Assembly: GCF_009696605.1 (NCBI RefSeq)
Contig: NZ_VULR01000011.1
Location: 1 to 64,000, forward strand
Source: Anaerosalibacter bizertensis
GTDB taxonomy: Bacteria; Bacillota; Clostridia; Tissierellales; Sporanaerobacteraceae
DNA length: 64,000 bases
Direction: 5' to 3'
Shown: piece after piece, positions 24,399 to 33,402 of the stretch
Position numbering within the stretch: the stretch's first letter is position 1
How the letters are laid out: each line of letters opens with the position of its first letter
Position numbers and translations under genes: made by a program
Notes under the pieces: generated by a model
Seen by the model: only the letters and a program-made list of their open reading frames with translations
Database searches by the model: none
What the model was told of the DNA's origin: nothing

Positions 24399-25523
24399 AT
24401 GTGTAAAGAAAAAGAAATATTAAATGTGACAAAAGAGGGCTTTACAATTAAGTCTGTTGATTTAGTAGATATTATCAATAAATTTAGAAAAGAGGAAGGT
24501 GGAAAGGCCGAATTAAAACATAGTGACTTCATGAAGAAAATCAGAAAAGAGTTAGAAGTATTGGAATCACTAGGGTTGGAAGGTCAAGGAAATTTTTCCT
24601 CGGCTAATTATCGTGATAAACAAGGTAAAACTAGAGATTGTTTTGAATTAAATCGTGATGGGATGTTGCAAATGCTAAATAGTGAAAGTACATATTGTAG
24701 ATATAAGACAATAGAATATATCAATGAATTAGAAAATGCACTAAATAACTTAACCAAGAAAAATTATTCTTTAAGAATGTATAATTTAACTAGATTATTT
24801 TTAAGAGTATATCCAATGGAATATGAGTCAATTGCGAAAGAGATAGTAGAGTATCACGCTAATTTACCTAAAAAGTTAAGGATGGATAAGCGACATAAGA
24901 AAATGGATAAAACAGAATATAAGCAATTTGTTAGGGATAAATTGGTACAAGCATTAGAATTAATTCAAGAAGATATAGACAATAAAGATATAGTATCAAT
25001 TCGACTATATGCAAAAGAATTAATAATTAAGTTAAAAAATGGACAAATAGAGACAACAAATAGGTCTACAGCACAAATATTAAGTAATCGAGAAAGGGAA
25101 TTAAATAGGCTTAATCCTTCTCTTAAAGAGATGTATTGCGTTCAGTATCATCCATTCACCTGGAATAGTGCTATAAAGAATGGACGCAGGACATGGGCAT
25201 ATAATAACTGGATAAATAACTTTCCCGCCGATGAAGTGCCTGATAGGGAAATGTGGGAGATTGATTATGGTGTGAATTTTAATAAACCAATTAAGATATT
25301 TTTGAGATATATTAATATGCCACGTTTCGATATGGACAACTTGTCAAAATCGTTTATCGATATGTTGTTTAACGAATATCGAGGAGTTTATCATGTAGAT
25401 GATAGTATTGTACATGCATTAGATGAAAAAACAATAGGACATTGCGACAATTATGAAGATGGGAGAGTTTATTTCTTTTTGCAGAATATGAGTGATGAGG
25501 AAATAAAGAATATTAAATGTTAA
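24399..25523 (+). CDS. Rha-type regulatory domain fused to a RusA-like Holliday junction resolvase
   Basis: 374 residues. N-terminal region (about 8-115): 'FTIKSVDLVDIINKFRKEEGGKAELKHSDFMKKI' type start, 'YRDKQGKTRDCFELNRDGMLQML' and 'KTIEYINELE', the layout of phage Rha/pRha regulatory proteins. The middle (about 130-230) is helical. The C-terminal part (about 235-365) has RusA features: 'KPIKIFLRYI', 'RFDMDNLSKSFIDMLF' with the D-x-DN-x-x-K core, and 'VYHVDDSIVHAL' with the D-D pair. RusA resolves branched DNA before packaging. ATG 24399 has TTAGGAGG upstream. The fusion of the two modules is unusual. Confidence 0.75.
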   Translation: MCKEKEILNVTKEGFTIKSVDLVDIINKFRKEEGGKAELKHSDFMKKIRKELEVLESLGLEGQGNFSSANYRDKQGKTRDCFELNRDGMLQMLNSESTYCRYKTIEYINELENALNNLTKKNYSLRMYNLTRLFLRVYPMEYESIAKEIVEYHANLPKKLRMDKRHKKMDKTEYKQFVRDKLVQALELIQEDIDNKDIVSIRLYAKELIIKLKNGQIETTNRSTAQILSNRERELNRLNPSLKEMYCVQYHPFTWNSAIKNGRRTWAYNNWINNFPADEVPDREMWEIDYGVNFNKPIKIFLRYINMPRFDMDNLSKSFIDMLFNEYRGVYHVDDSIVHALDEKTIGHCDNYEDGRVYFFLQNMSDEEIKNIKC

Positions 25524-25535
25524 AGGCTAATCTTT

Positions 25536-25634
25536 GTGAAGGATGGTGTAGATATAATAGATTTATTAGGGGTCGATTTGACCGACACCGAAATAAAATC
25601 TTTTGGATTTACACAACAGGCAATAAATTCGTAA
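25536..25634 (+). CDS. Possible 32-residue ORF (GTG start)
   Basis: An open 33-codon stretch, GTG 25536 to TAA 25634, giving a hydrophobic/acidic peptide (start VKDGVDIIDLLGVDLTD). No good ribosome-binding site. Could be the C-terminal remnant of a larger gene or chance. Confidence 0.25.
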   Translation: MKDGVDIIDLLGVDLTDTEIKSFGFTQQAINS

Positions 25635-25699
25635 GAAACATAAAAGAGTAGGCATGTTGAGTCGTGCTTACTCTTTATTATTAATAAGGGGTGAGAAAG

Positions 25700-25927
25700 G
25701 TGAAAGATATTACAGAAGAGGTTACAAAAGCAGCGGAATTGACAGATGTGGAAGAAGAAATATATAAAATGATGGTGGAGAATAGAGAAGTATATATTGA
25801 TAGTGTGAGTTGGGGGAAGACATTAAGTAAGGAGGAAAAGAAAAATGAAGGCGATAAAGAAAGCGATAATAATGAATCGTCAGTTGATTTTTGGGTTTGG
25901 TATGATGGGGTTGATGTATTTAGTTAG
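25700..25927 (+). CDS. Small acidic phage protein, 75 residues
   Basis: 75 residues starting KDITEEVTKAAELTDVEEEI after the initiator, ending in aromatic 'VDFWVWYDGVDVF'. GTG 25700 follows GAAAGG closely; GTG 25691 is an alternative. No recognised family. A strong terminator (25945-25967) follows, making this the last gene of the early/middle block before the terminase genes. Confidence 0.55.
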   Translation: MKDITEEVTKAAELTDVEEEIYKMMVENREVYIDSVSWGKTLSKEEKKNEGDKESDNNESSVDFWVWYDGVDVFS

Positions 25928-25944
25928 ATAAGAAGGAGTCTATT

Positions 25945-25967
25945 AGAGCCTATAATGGCTCTTTTTT
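25945..25967 (+). terminator. Rho-independent terminator before the late genes
   Basis: AGAGCC/GGCTCT stem with a TATAAT loop and T6. Confidence 0.8.
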
Positions 25968-26010
25968 AATGTGTAAATTATGAACAATATGAAGCGATGG
26001 AGGTGGTGAC

Positions 26011-26442
26011 ATGCTAACAGAACAGCAATTACAATGTATAGAGTTATTAGCACAAGGAACGTTGACAAATGCGGAAATAGCAAAGAAAATAGGTTACAGT
26101 GAGAGAGTAATATATGATTGGAAAAAGAAAGATGAGTTTAAGGACGCACTTCACAAAAGAACACAGGAATTTAAACAAGCAATGGCAGAAGAAGGACAAC
26201 TGAGAATGGCTGCAAAAGGGCAAATGGCACTAGATAACATCGTAATGCTTGCAAATAATGCTAATAGTGAGAAGGTAATGTTGGATGCAAATGTATTCAT
26301 CTGGGAAAATGTGTTTGGTAAGGCTACAACTAAAGTAGATATTACTAAAGATAAAGAGGATAAAGGTAAAGATAACTTTGAAGATATTGACAATATAATT
26401 GACAATGTAATAGACATTGAAGGCAAGAAGAAAGCAAAGTAG
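26011..26442 (+). CDS. terS: Phage terminase small subunit
   Basis: Recognises phage DNA for packaging and loads the large subunit. 143 residues. N-terminal helix-turn-helix 'LTNAEIAKKIGYSERVIYDWKKKDEF' region (about 16-45, phBC6A51-type), a central oligomerisation helix, and an acidic/lysine-rich tail. Ribosome-binding site GGAGGTGG 6 bases upstream. It is separated from terL by a recombinase gene and 383 non-coding bases, which is unusual for this usually adjacent pair. Confidence 0.85.
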   Translation: MLTEQQLQCIELLAQGTLTNAEIAKKIGYSERVIYDWKKKDEFKDALHKRTQEFKQAMAEEGQLRMAAKGQMALDNIVMLANNANSEKVMLDANVFIWENVFGKATTKVDITKDKEDKGKDNFEDIDNIIDNVIDIEGKKKAK

Positions 26443-26558
26443 ATTGCAAAGTGTAACATGTCCTCTATTCTACATAATATGTATTATGCAGAGTTAATAA
26501 GTAAATAAAAGATTTGTTTTAAGTAGATAATAACCATATAACAGTATCATAACTTAAT

Positions 26559-26616
26559 AGTATTGACACCGATTAATTAGTCGTGTATAATAGACATATA
26601 GAACGGTGTCAATACT
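26559..26616 (+). promoter_or_regulatory. Consensus promoter framed by a 13-bp inverted repeat (res-like/operator)
   Basis: TTGACA 26563-26568, 17-base spacer, TATAAT 26586-26591, an exact sigma-A consensus. The -35 box lies inside AGTATTGACACCG (26559-26571); its exact inverted copy CGGTGTCAATACT is at 26604-26616, just past the expected start of transcription. A dimer bound to both arms would block the promoter, so self-repression by the recombinase, or a resolution site, is likely. Confidence 0.85.
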
Positions 26617-26642
26617 TATGGTCATAATAGGAGGTTATGATA

Positions 26643-27248
26643 ATGGGGAAAATATATGGTTATACACGTGTGAGTACTAAGAAACAATTAGATAATAATA
26701 GTTTAGAGCAACAAGAAAAAGAAATACTACAAAGATATGCAGATGCAGAAATATATAAAGAACAATTTACAGGAACAAGTATAGATAGACCAGTTTTTAA
26801 TACTATTATAAAAGAACTAGACGATAGTGATACATTAGTTTGTACTAAGTTGGATAGGTTCTGTAGAACTACAAAAGAAGGATTAGAACTAATAGATGTA
26901 TTAATGAATAGAGGTGTAAGAGTACATATACTAAATATGGGATTAATAGAAGACACAGCAATGGGAAGGTTGATAGTAACTAATCTACTTGCTTTTGCAG
27001 AGTTTGAAAGAAATATGATAGTAGAGAGGACACAAGCAGGTAAGGCTATTGCAAAACAAAGAGAAGGTTTTACAGAAGGTAGACCTAGAAGATATAGTAA
27101 GGTGCAAATCAATCACGCATTAGATATGTTGCAGGTAAATGGTGGAGAATATAGTTACACAGAAGTAGAAGAGATAACGGGGATAAGTAAGAGTACATTA
27201 ATAAGAAGACAAAGAGAAAGAGGTTTAAAATGTAAGGCTAGAAACTAA
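26643..27248 (+). CDS. Small serine recombinase (resolvase/invertase family)
   Basis: 201 residues, the length of Tn3-type resolvases and DNA invertases. N-terminal catalytic domain: 'YGYTRVSTKKQLDNNSLEQQ' with nucleophile Ser about residue 10, 'FTGTSIDRPVF', 'TKLDRFCRTTKEGLELI' and 'GRLIVTNLLAFAEFERNMI'. The C-terminal helix-turn-helix is 'YTEVEEITGISKSTLIRRQ' (about 175-195). ATG 26643 is 8 bases from AGGAGG. It has its own promoter/dyad and its own terminator, so it is a self-contained cassette between terS and terL. No invertible segment is apparent nearby. Confidence 0.93.
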   Translation: MGKIYGYTRVSTKKQLDNNSLEQQEKEILQRYADAEIYKEQFTGTSIDRPVFNTIIKELDDSDTLVCTKLDRFCRTTKEGLELIDVLMNRGVRVHILNMGLIEDTAMGRLIVTNLLAFAEFERNMIVERTQAGKAIAKQREGFTEGRPRRYSKVQINHALDMLQVNGGEYSYTEVEEITGISKSTLIRRQRERGLKCKARN

Positions 27249-27631
27249 ATAGATAAAAATGTAGGATTGCAAAACTGCAGTCCTTTTTTTGTTTGTAGAA
27301 ATACCCCGCCCATATTCTATTTTTGAAATTGGGGGAAGTGTGTTGTTAAGTCATACAATTTTTTCTATCATTTTTTAACTTGAGTATAAGGATTGTTATA
27401 ACTTACAGTTATTTCAATGTTTAACTATCACATCTACACACACAAGCCACACAAGCCTTTATAAATAATCACTAGACCAATTATCCATCAACAAAAATAT
27501 CGGCTTTCTAATCGACTACTATAGAGAAATAACAAAATTACAAATCACCCTGTAAGCATTGATACTACTATGTTACAGCGATTATTAATTATTGGTCAAA
27601 TAACACTAAAAATAGGGGGTAGGAGGGATAA
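27249..27631. other. Non-coding region before terL
   Basis: Starts with a terminator (AGGATTGCA/TGCAGTCCT, 27263-27284, T7) for the recombinase. The remaining about 340 bases hold no ORF of quality. The stretch 27520-27550 ('CGACTACTATAGAG' then 'ACAAAATTAC') vaguely resembles the triple repeat at 21.1 kb. It may hold the late promoter and/or a packaging site (cos or pac), but neither can be proved by eye. Confidence 0.5.
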
Positions 27632-29368
27632 ATGGATATAAAAGTATATTATGACAATAAAGAATTCACACAAGCAGAATACAATACATATATATTATAT
27701 AAATATCTTACTAAACATTATGATAAAGATATAGCACGTAAAGTTATAGAAAATAGTAAAGACTTAAATATTGTTGCAAAGGCATTAGGTAAAGAAGATA
27801 TAGCATTTTTCTGTTTATATTTTCTCCAGGACATTTTTGTTGTGAAAGATAATAATGAGGCAAGAAACTTATCCCCTACACATTATGAAATATGGGATTT
27901 ATTTAATGTAACTTTTGTAAAAGATAAAATAGATAAGATAAACATAATTTGTCCACGTGGTATGGCAAAAACAACAATGGGAACATTAGCATTGACCGTA
28001 TGGTTAGTATGTTATCAATTAAGTCAATTCACATTAATTGGTGCTAAGAAGGACAGTGACGCACAACAATTCATCGATAGTATCAAGAAGGTGTTTCAAG
28101 AGAATGAAAAGATAATAGATAATTTTGGTAAACTGATTGATAAGAAAAAGAAGAATAATGCTAATGAAGTTGAATTCTCGAATGGTATGTATATTAGAGC
28201 AGTAGGAAGTGCTAGTAGTGTTAGAGGTGCTAACTTTAAAGGTATTAGACCAACTGTTGTTATTGCTGATGATTATCAAGATGAGAGAGATATTTTAACA
28301 GAAGATGCAAGAGAAAAGAAGTATAATAAATGGACTAAAGAAATTGAAAATGTAGGAGATACAGCCGTATATCGTAATGGCAAAAAGGTTAAAAGTGCTA
28401 CTAAAATAGTTAGTATTGGGACAGTATTACATAGTTCATGTTTAATTTCTCAAATAGCACGTAATAAAGATTACTATACATTATATAAACAAGCAGTAAT
28501 ACTTGAAGAAGGACAAACTATAGAAGATATCTTTGAAACTGATAAATGGCTTGAATGTAAGAATATATATTTTGATGATAAGATAGATAATCCTAAAATA
28601 GATGCAAAACAATTCTATGAAGAACATAAAGACGATATGAAATTCCCTATTTTGTGGGAAGAGAAATGGGATTGTTTTGATGATATTGCAGTACCATATT
28701 GGGAAAATAGAGAGGCATTTATGTCGGAAAAAATGAACGACAGTTCTTCAATTATGGAGAAATGGATAAGAAGTAACAGGACACAAAGCAAAGAAGATGT
28801 TGAAAATCATAATTTCAATAAGACTATGTTATGTGTTGACCCCGCTGGAATTAAGAATAAACGTAAAGGGGATTATTTTGCTTTTGTTGTTGTATCATTA
28901 GCAGATAATGAATTTAAATATGTGAGAAAGGGAGAGATATTAAGATTTAGTACGTTCAGTCAATATATTCAACATATAATAGATATTCTACATGAATTTG
29001 ATGATATAACACACGTATATATAGAAAAGAATACATATATGGGATTAGATGCTGATAAATTAAAAGATAGTATAGTACAAGATGAAAAGTTAAAAGATAG
29101 AGATATAGAAATAATAAATAAAATGGAACATAGAAATAAAGATGAAAAAATATCTACTATAACAGATGATGTGAATAATGGTAGAATTATTTTCTGTGAG
29201 GAAAGAGTTATGAAAGAGGCAATAGAACAGATGATGGAATTTCAGGGTGAAAAATATACACAGAATGACGACTTTATAGACTGTTTGGCAATTGGTGCAA
29301 TAGAAATAGATAATATTGAAGAATATGGTGAACTACAAATATACGACATTAGAAAGTTAGGCTTATAG
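27632..29368 (+). CDS. terL: Phage terminase large subunit
   Basis: The packaging motor and nuclease. 578 residues, normal size. ATPase: Walker A 'CPRGMAKTT' (about 110-118), Walker B 'PTVVIADDYQDE' (about 208-219) and coupling motif 'VSIGTVLHSS' (about 263). Nuclease domain: 'MLCVDPAG' (about 400), 'VYIEKNTY' (about 466) and 'NDDFIDCLAIGAIE' near the C-terminus supplying acidic residues. Ribosome-binding site AGGAGGG; 11 bases separate it from the portal gene. First gene of the uninterrupted structural run. Confidence 0.95.
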   Translation: MDIKVYYDNKEFTQAEYNTYILYKYLTKHYDKDIARKVIENSKDLNIVAKALGKEDIAFFCLYFLQDIFVVKDNNEARNLSPTHYEIWDLFNVTFVKDKIDKINIICPRGMAKTTMGTLALTVWLVCYQLSQFTLIGAKKDSDAQQFIDSIKKVFQENEKIIDNFGKLIDKKKKNNANEVEFSNGMYIRAVGSASSVRGANFKGIRPTVVIADDYQDERDILTEDAREKKYNKWTKEIENVGDTAVYRNGKKVKSATKIVSIGTVLHSSCLISQIARNKDYYTLYKQAVILEEGQTIEDIFETDKWLECKNIYFDDKIDNPKIDAKQFYEEHKDDMKFPILWEEKWDCFDDIAVPYWENREAFMSEKMNDSSSIMEKWIRSNRTQSKEDVENHNFNKTMLCVDPAGIKNKRKGDYFAFVVVSLADNEFKYVRKGEILRFSTFSQYIQHIIDILHEFDDITHVYIEKNTYMGLDADKLKDSIVQDEKLKDRDIEIINKMEHRNKDEKISTITDDVNNGRIIFCEERVMKEAIEQMMEFQGEKYTQNDDFIDCLAIGAIEIDNIEEYGELQIYDIRKLGL

Positions 29369-29379
29369 GGGGTGGAATA

Positions 29380-30663
29380 ATGAATAAGAAAATATTAGAG
29401 CAATGTTATGAGGATTATCTAAATAAAAAATCTACATATGATAAGATGTATCAATACTACTGTGGTGAATCAGATGCAATTAAGAGATATACAGCACAAG
29501 AATATCAAGAAAGTCATAAAATGAACTTAAATTACCTCAAGAAATTAATCAAAGAAGAAATATCATACTCAATCGGAAATCAACCGTCTTACATATCAAA
29601 AACAAATGATGATGATATAGTACAAGAAATTGATTATTACACATATCACTGGAATAGAAATCATGATGTTGAAGTGCTAAAAAATATGCTACTCTACAGC
29701 ACCGTATATGAACTTTATTATGTTGATAGAGAGGGACAATTTAGTGCAAAAGTAATTAGTCCTCGTGGTGGTTATGCTTATATGGATGATTTTGGGAATA
29801 TATTACTATTCTTTCATATGTTTAAACTAAAATTTGATGATACTGTATATATAGATGTATATGATAATAAGTATATATATCATTTTGATGAGGATTTTAA
29901 TGAGGTAAAGGCAAAAGACAAACATATATTCGGACAAGTACCTGTTAGCATTGGTATATTATCTGCAGAAAAGGAAAAAGATACTCTATTCAATGATGTA
30001 AAAGATATACAGGATGGATTAAGTATTATTAAATCAGATGGTGTGAATGAGATAACAAATACAAGAGCAGCGATACTAAAAGGGAAAGGATTTAAACTTG
30101 ACAAAGAACAGGTTGATAACTTGAAAAGATATAGGTTTGCCAATTTACCTAATACGAAAGAAGCCGACTTAGATTGGTTGTTGAAGAATCTTAATGCTGA
30201 CTATCAGGAACTAATGATGGAAAGTTTACAAAAAGATATGTACACTTTGAGTATGCACATCGATAATCAAGAGAAATTACAAAGTAATACAAGTTCATTA
30301 ACATTGAGGAATCGACTTATTAATCTTGAAATGAAGGTAAAATTAAACAACAGGGCAATGATGAATGTATTGATAAGTAGGATTCGATTCTTGTTTATAT
30401 ATCTGAAAATAATCAAGAATAAGGATTATGACTACAGGAATATAAGTGTTAAATTCAATAGTATCATACCTTCTGATGATTTAATAATCAGTCAAATTAT
30501 TTCACAAATGGGTGATAAGTTATCATTAAGAACTGCATTAAGTCAATTATCATTCATTGATAATGCAGATGCAGAAATAAAACAACTACAAGAGGAAAAT
30601 AAAGAAATATGGGAAGGCGAGAAGTTACTTGATATAGGTGATACAAATGAAGAAGAAGTATAA
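29380..30663 (+). CDS. Phage portal protein, SPP1-like
   Basis: Forms the ring through which DNA enters the head. 427 residues, with 'YYCGESDAIKRY' near residue 27, 'NYLKKLIKEEISYSIGNQPSY' type N-terminal helix, a long central 'NEITNTRAAILKGKG' region and a C-terminal crown. Consistent with the SPP1 gp6/DUF1073-like portal family. Follows terL at 11 bases and overlaps the next gene by 17 bases. Confidence 0.88.
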   Translation: MNKKILEQCYEDYLNKKSTYDKMYQYYCGESDAIKRYTAQEYQESHKMNLNYLKKLIKEEISYSIGNQPSYISKTNDDDIVQEIDYYTYHWNRNHDVEVLKNMLLYSTVYELYYVDREGQFSAKVISPRGGYAYMDDFGNILLFFHMFKLKFDDTVYIDVYDNKYIYHFDEDFNEVKAKDKHIFGQVPVSIGILSAEKEKDTLFNDVKDIQDGLSIIKSDGVNEITNTRAAILKGKGFKLDKEQVDNLKRYRFANLPNTKEADLDWLLKNLNADYQELMMESLQKDMYTLSMHIDNQEKLQSNTSSLTLRNRLINLEMKVKLNNRAMMNVLISRIRFLFIYLKIIKNKDYDYRNISVKFNSIIPSDDLIISQIISQMGDKLSLRTALSQLSFIDNADAEIKQLQEENKEIWEGEKLLDIGDTNEEEV

Positions 30664-31522
30664 GGAAATGTATCTTGAACATGAAAAAGAAGGGTATGAG
30701 ATAGCAGAGGAGAAAAGTAAAGAGATATACAAGAAACAAAAAGAAGATAGGGAAAAATTATTAGATGAAATAGGTAGAGTAGTGTTAACCTATGCAGTAA
30801 TTGATGGCGTAATAGACTTAACAACGAAACAAAAAAGGAAACTCAACAAGAAATTTAATAAGACAATAAAAAATCTCACTCGTAATCAAAGTACGAGTGA
30901 AGAAAAAGTAATAAATGATATACTTGAAACAGTAACAAAAGAAAGATATAACAAGAATGGTTACTTGATGAGTATTGGCATGAAGTTTGATATGAAAAGA
31001 TTTAGTGATAGTAAAATGAAGGAAATAGTTAATAATACTATTGATGGCAAAACATGGAGTGATAGGAACTGGACTAACAAGAAGAAGTTAGAGAGGACAC
31101 TAAAAAGGGAAGTAAATCGTCTATTTCAGGGTGAAACTAATATAAACGATATAGACAAGGTGATAAGAGATAAATTCAGTCAAAATGCTTATAACAGTAA
31201 AAGATTAATTGAAACAGAGGTTGCAAGATGTCAGGCAGAAGCAAATGACTTATTTGCACGTGAACATGATGTAGAAAAACAAATGTATGTTGCGACATTA
31301 GATGAACGTACTACAGAACAATGTCAAAATTTAGATTCAAATATATATGATATAGATGATACAGATAAGCCAATACCCCCTTTGCACCCACTCTGTAGAT
31401 CAACACTTGTAAATTTACCCTCTGTAGATTGGGACTTTGATACAAGGAAAGATAACGAAACAAAAGGATATATTGACTTCATGACTTATGAAGAGTGGAA
31501 GGAACAAAATAATATAGATTAA
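30647..31522 (+). CDS. Minor head protein, SPP1 gp7 / Mu F-like
   Basis: 291 residues. The C-terminal half carries the Mu F-like minor capsid domain: 'INDIDKVIRDKFSQNAYNSKRLIETEVARCQAEAN' region (about 168-203, split by helices), 'YVATLDERTTEQCQNLDSNIYD' and 'PPLHPLCRSTLVNL', the conserved HP-x-CR end. Start ATG 30647 overlaps the portal gene, with GGTGAT upstream; a GTG at 30638 is possible. Thought to assist DNA ejection or head assembly. Confidence 0.85.
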   Translation: MKKKYKEMYLEHEKEGYEIAEEKSKEIYKKQKEDREKLLDEIGRVVLTYAVIDGVIDLTTKQKRKLNKKFNKTIKNLTRNQSTSEEKVINDILETVTKERYNKNGYLMSIGMKFDMKRFSDSKMKEIVNNTIDGKTWSDRNWTNKKKLERTLKREVNRLFQGETNINDIDKVIRDKFSQNAYNSKRLIETEVARCQAEANDLFAREHDVEKQMYVATLDERTTEQCQNLDSNIYDIDDTDKPIPPLHPLCRSTLVNLPSVDWDFDTRKDNETKGYIDFMTYEEWKEQNNID

Positions 31523-31532
31523 AGGGGGAAGT

Positions 31533-31814
31533 ATGATGTTTAAAAGACGTAAGCAACAAATGGTATATTGTGATGAATGTGGAGGTAGGTTTAAGTTACG
31601 CCCTCAAGTAGAAAAAATAAAAGATGATATAGAAAGAGTACACTTTGTTTGTAAGCATTGCAAACATGACTATACAGCGTACTATACTAACAACTATATC
31701 AAACAAAAACAAAAGGAGATAAGGGAGGTTGGTATGAGGGATATTAAGAAGAGAATGGAAATAGAAAAAGAAATTAAGGCTGAAATGAATAATTTAAGAA
31801 GGAAATATGAATAA
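31533..31814 (+). CDS. Small zinc-ribbon phage protein
   Basis: 93 residues with two CxxC pairs ('YCDECGG' about residue 10 and 'VCKHCKH' about 42) forming a zinc ribbon, followed by a charged helix. Similar small proteins often occur between head genes in Firmicute phages; function unknown. GGGGGAAG site upstream, terminator-like hairpin right after the stop. Confidence 0.75.
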   Translation: MMFKRRKQQMVYCDECGGRFKLRPQVEKIKDDIERVHFVCKHCKHDYTAYYTNNYIKQKQKEIREVGMRDIKKRMEIEKEIKAEMNNLRRKYE

Positions 31815-31837
31815 CACTCTTGATTGAGTGTTTTTAT
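31813..31837 (+). terminator. Small hairpin terminator
   Basis: ACACTC/GAGTGT stem overlapping the stop codon, then T5. Possibly partial, since late genes continue beyond. Confidence 0.6.
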
Positions 31838-31922
31838 TATGCCCTTTTTACTTGCTTGCAGGGCTAAAAGAACAACTCGGAAAATATATAGTCGTACGGA
31901 CTTTAAACGGGAGGTAATAGTA

Positions 31923-32465
31923 ATGGAAAATAAAGAAACGATAGATAAAAAAGAAGAAATAAAAGATATAGATACAGAGAAAACTGGTGACAAATCAAAA
32001 GATAAACAAGAGTCTAGTGCAGTAGATTCTACTAAAAAGGAAAAATTATTTACACAAGAGGAAATCAATGACATAATTTCTAAACGTTTAGAACGAGAAA
32101 AGAAGAAGGCAGAAGAAGAAAGACAAGAAGCAGAAAGACTTGCAAAAATGTCTGAAGCAGAAAGACAACAAGCAATTTTTGATAAAGAAAAGGCAAAATT
32201 TGAAAAAGAAAGACAAGAATTTAAAAGGCAACAAATGGAACTACAAGTAATAAAAGAATTAAACACAAAAGGACTACCTACAGAGTTTGCAAGTTATTTA
32301 ATCGCGGATGATGCAGAGGCATGTATGGATAATATTAAGACATTTGAAGAGAAATGGACAAATGCTCTTGAAGAAGCAGTAAAAGAAAGAATAAAAGGTG
32401 GATATGAACCACCAACAAGTGAAACAGATGATATTGATCCATTCTTGAAGGGGTTAATGGGTTAA
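31923..32465 (+). CDS. Capsid scaffold protein (DUF4355-like)
   Basis: 180 residues, very rich in Lys/Glu/Gln, with a long coiled coil ('REKKKAEEERQEAERLAKM', about 58-105) between an acidic N-terminal part and a C-terminal 'DIDPFLKGLMG' end typical of DUF4355 scaffolds. Start ATG 31923 follows GGGAGG by 7 bases; the longer open frame upstream is non-coding in style. Placed right before the major capsid gene, as expected. Confidence 0.85.
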   Translation: MENKETIDKKEEIKDIDTEKTGDKSKDKQESSAVDSTKKEKLFTQEEINDIISKRLEREKKKAEEERQEAERLAKMSEAERQQAIFDKEKAKFEKERQEFKRQQMELQVIKELNTKGLPTEFASYLIADDAEACMDNIKTFEEKWTNALEEAVKERIKGGYEPPTSETDDIDPFLKGLMG

Positions 32466-32508
32466 GAAATAATAAAAATAATAATAAATTAGAGGAGAGT
32501 GTTTAATA

Positions 32509-33342
32509 ATGGCTATTAATTATGCAGAAAAATATGATTTACAAAAGTTAGTTGATGAGAAATTTATGGAAGGAAGTAAGACAGAACAATTAGTTAACAA
32601 GGATTTTGATTTTGTAGGTGCACAAACAGTAAAGGTATATAATATAGGAACTGTACCATTAACAGATTATGCAAGAACAGGAGTAAATCGATTTGGTTCT
32701 CCAGATGAATTAGATACAACAGTACAAGAAATGACAATGACACAAGATAAGTCTTTTACATTTACAATTGACAAGATGAATGAAGATGAAACAATGGGAG
32801 CATTAAATGCAGGGAAGGCATTAGATAGACAAATTAGAGAAAGAGTTATACCTGAAGTAGATACTTATAGATTAGATGTAATGGCTACTAACGCAGGCAA
32901 AACTGCAACTGCTAATCTTACAGCAACTAATATCTATGACAAAATAACAGAAGCAACAGAAGTATTAGATGATGCAGAAGTACCTTTTGAGGGAAGATAC
33001 CTTGTTGTAACACCTGCAACTTATACATTAATGAAGAAAAATAAAGATATTGTGATGGAAACTGAAATAGGGCAAGAGATGAGAGCAAGAGGTGTAGTAG
33101 CATTGGTAGATGGTATGGAAGTAGTTAAAGTACCTTCTAGTAGATTACCAGAAAACTTTGGTTTCATGGTATGTCATAATGTGGCAACTACAGCACCTGT
33201 TAAATTGGCAGAATATAGAATACACGAAGATGCTCCTGGAATTTCAGGTTCATTAGTTGAAGGTAGAGTTTACTTTGATGCTTTTGTATTAGATAATAAG
33301 AAAGACGCTATCTTTGTACACAATAATTCTACAGGTGCATAA
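32509..33342 (+). CDS. Major capsid protein
   Basis: 277 residues, HK97-fold type. 'AINYAEKYDLQKLVDEKF' start, 'FTIDKMNEDETMGALNAG' central region, and 'YLVVTPATYTLMKKNKDIV' plus 'DGMEVVKVPSSRLPENFGFM' in the A/P-domain portion, as in other Firmicute siphophages. AGAGGAG ribosome-binding site. A strong hairpin after the stop (33354-33380) would favour high accumulation of its mRNA. Confidence 0.92.
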   Translation: MAINYAEKYDLQKLVDEKFMEGSKTEQLVNKDFDFVGAQTVKVYNIGTVPLTDYARTGVNRFGSPDELDTTVQEMTMTQDKSFTFTIDKMNEDETMGALNAGKALDRQIRERVIPEVDTYRLDVMATNAGKTATANLTATNIYDKITEATEVLDDAEVPFEGRYLVVTPATYTLMKKNKDIVMETEIGQEMRARGVVALVDGMEVVKVPSSRLPENFGFMVCHNVATTAPVKLAEYRIHEDAPGISGSLVEGRVYFDAFVLDNKKDAIFVHNNSTGA

Positions 33343-33353
33343 TAAACATAACT

Positions 33354-33380
33354 AGAGGGGTAATATTCCCCTCTTTTATT
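33354..33380 (+). terminator. Hairpin after the major capsid gene
   Basis: Perfect AGAGGGG/CCCCTCT stem (33354-33360 with 33368-33374) and a T-rich end; probably a partial terminator or mRNA stabiliser. Confidence 0.75.
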
Positions 33381-33402
33381 TTGTTAAGGAGGGGATAAAT
33401 AA

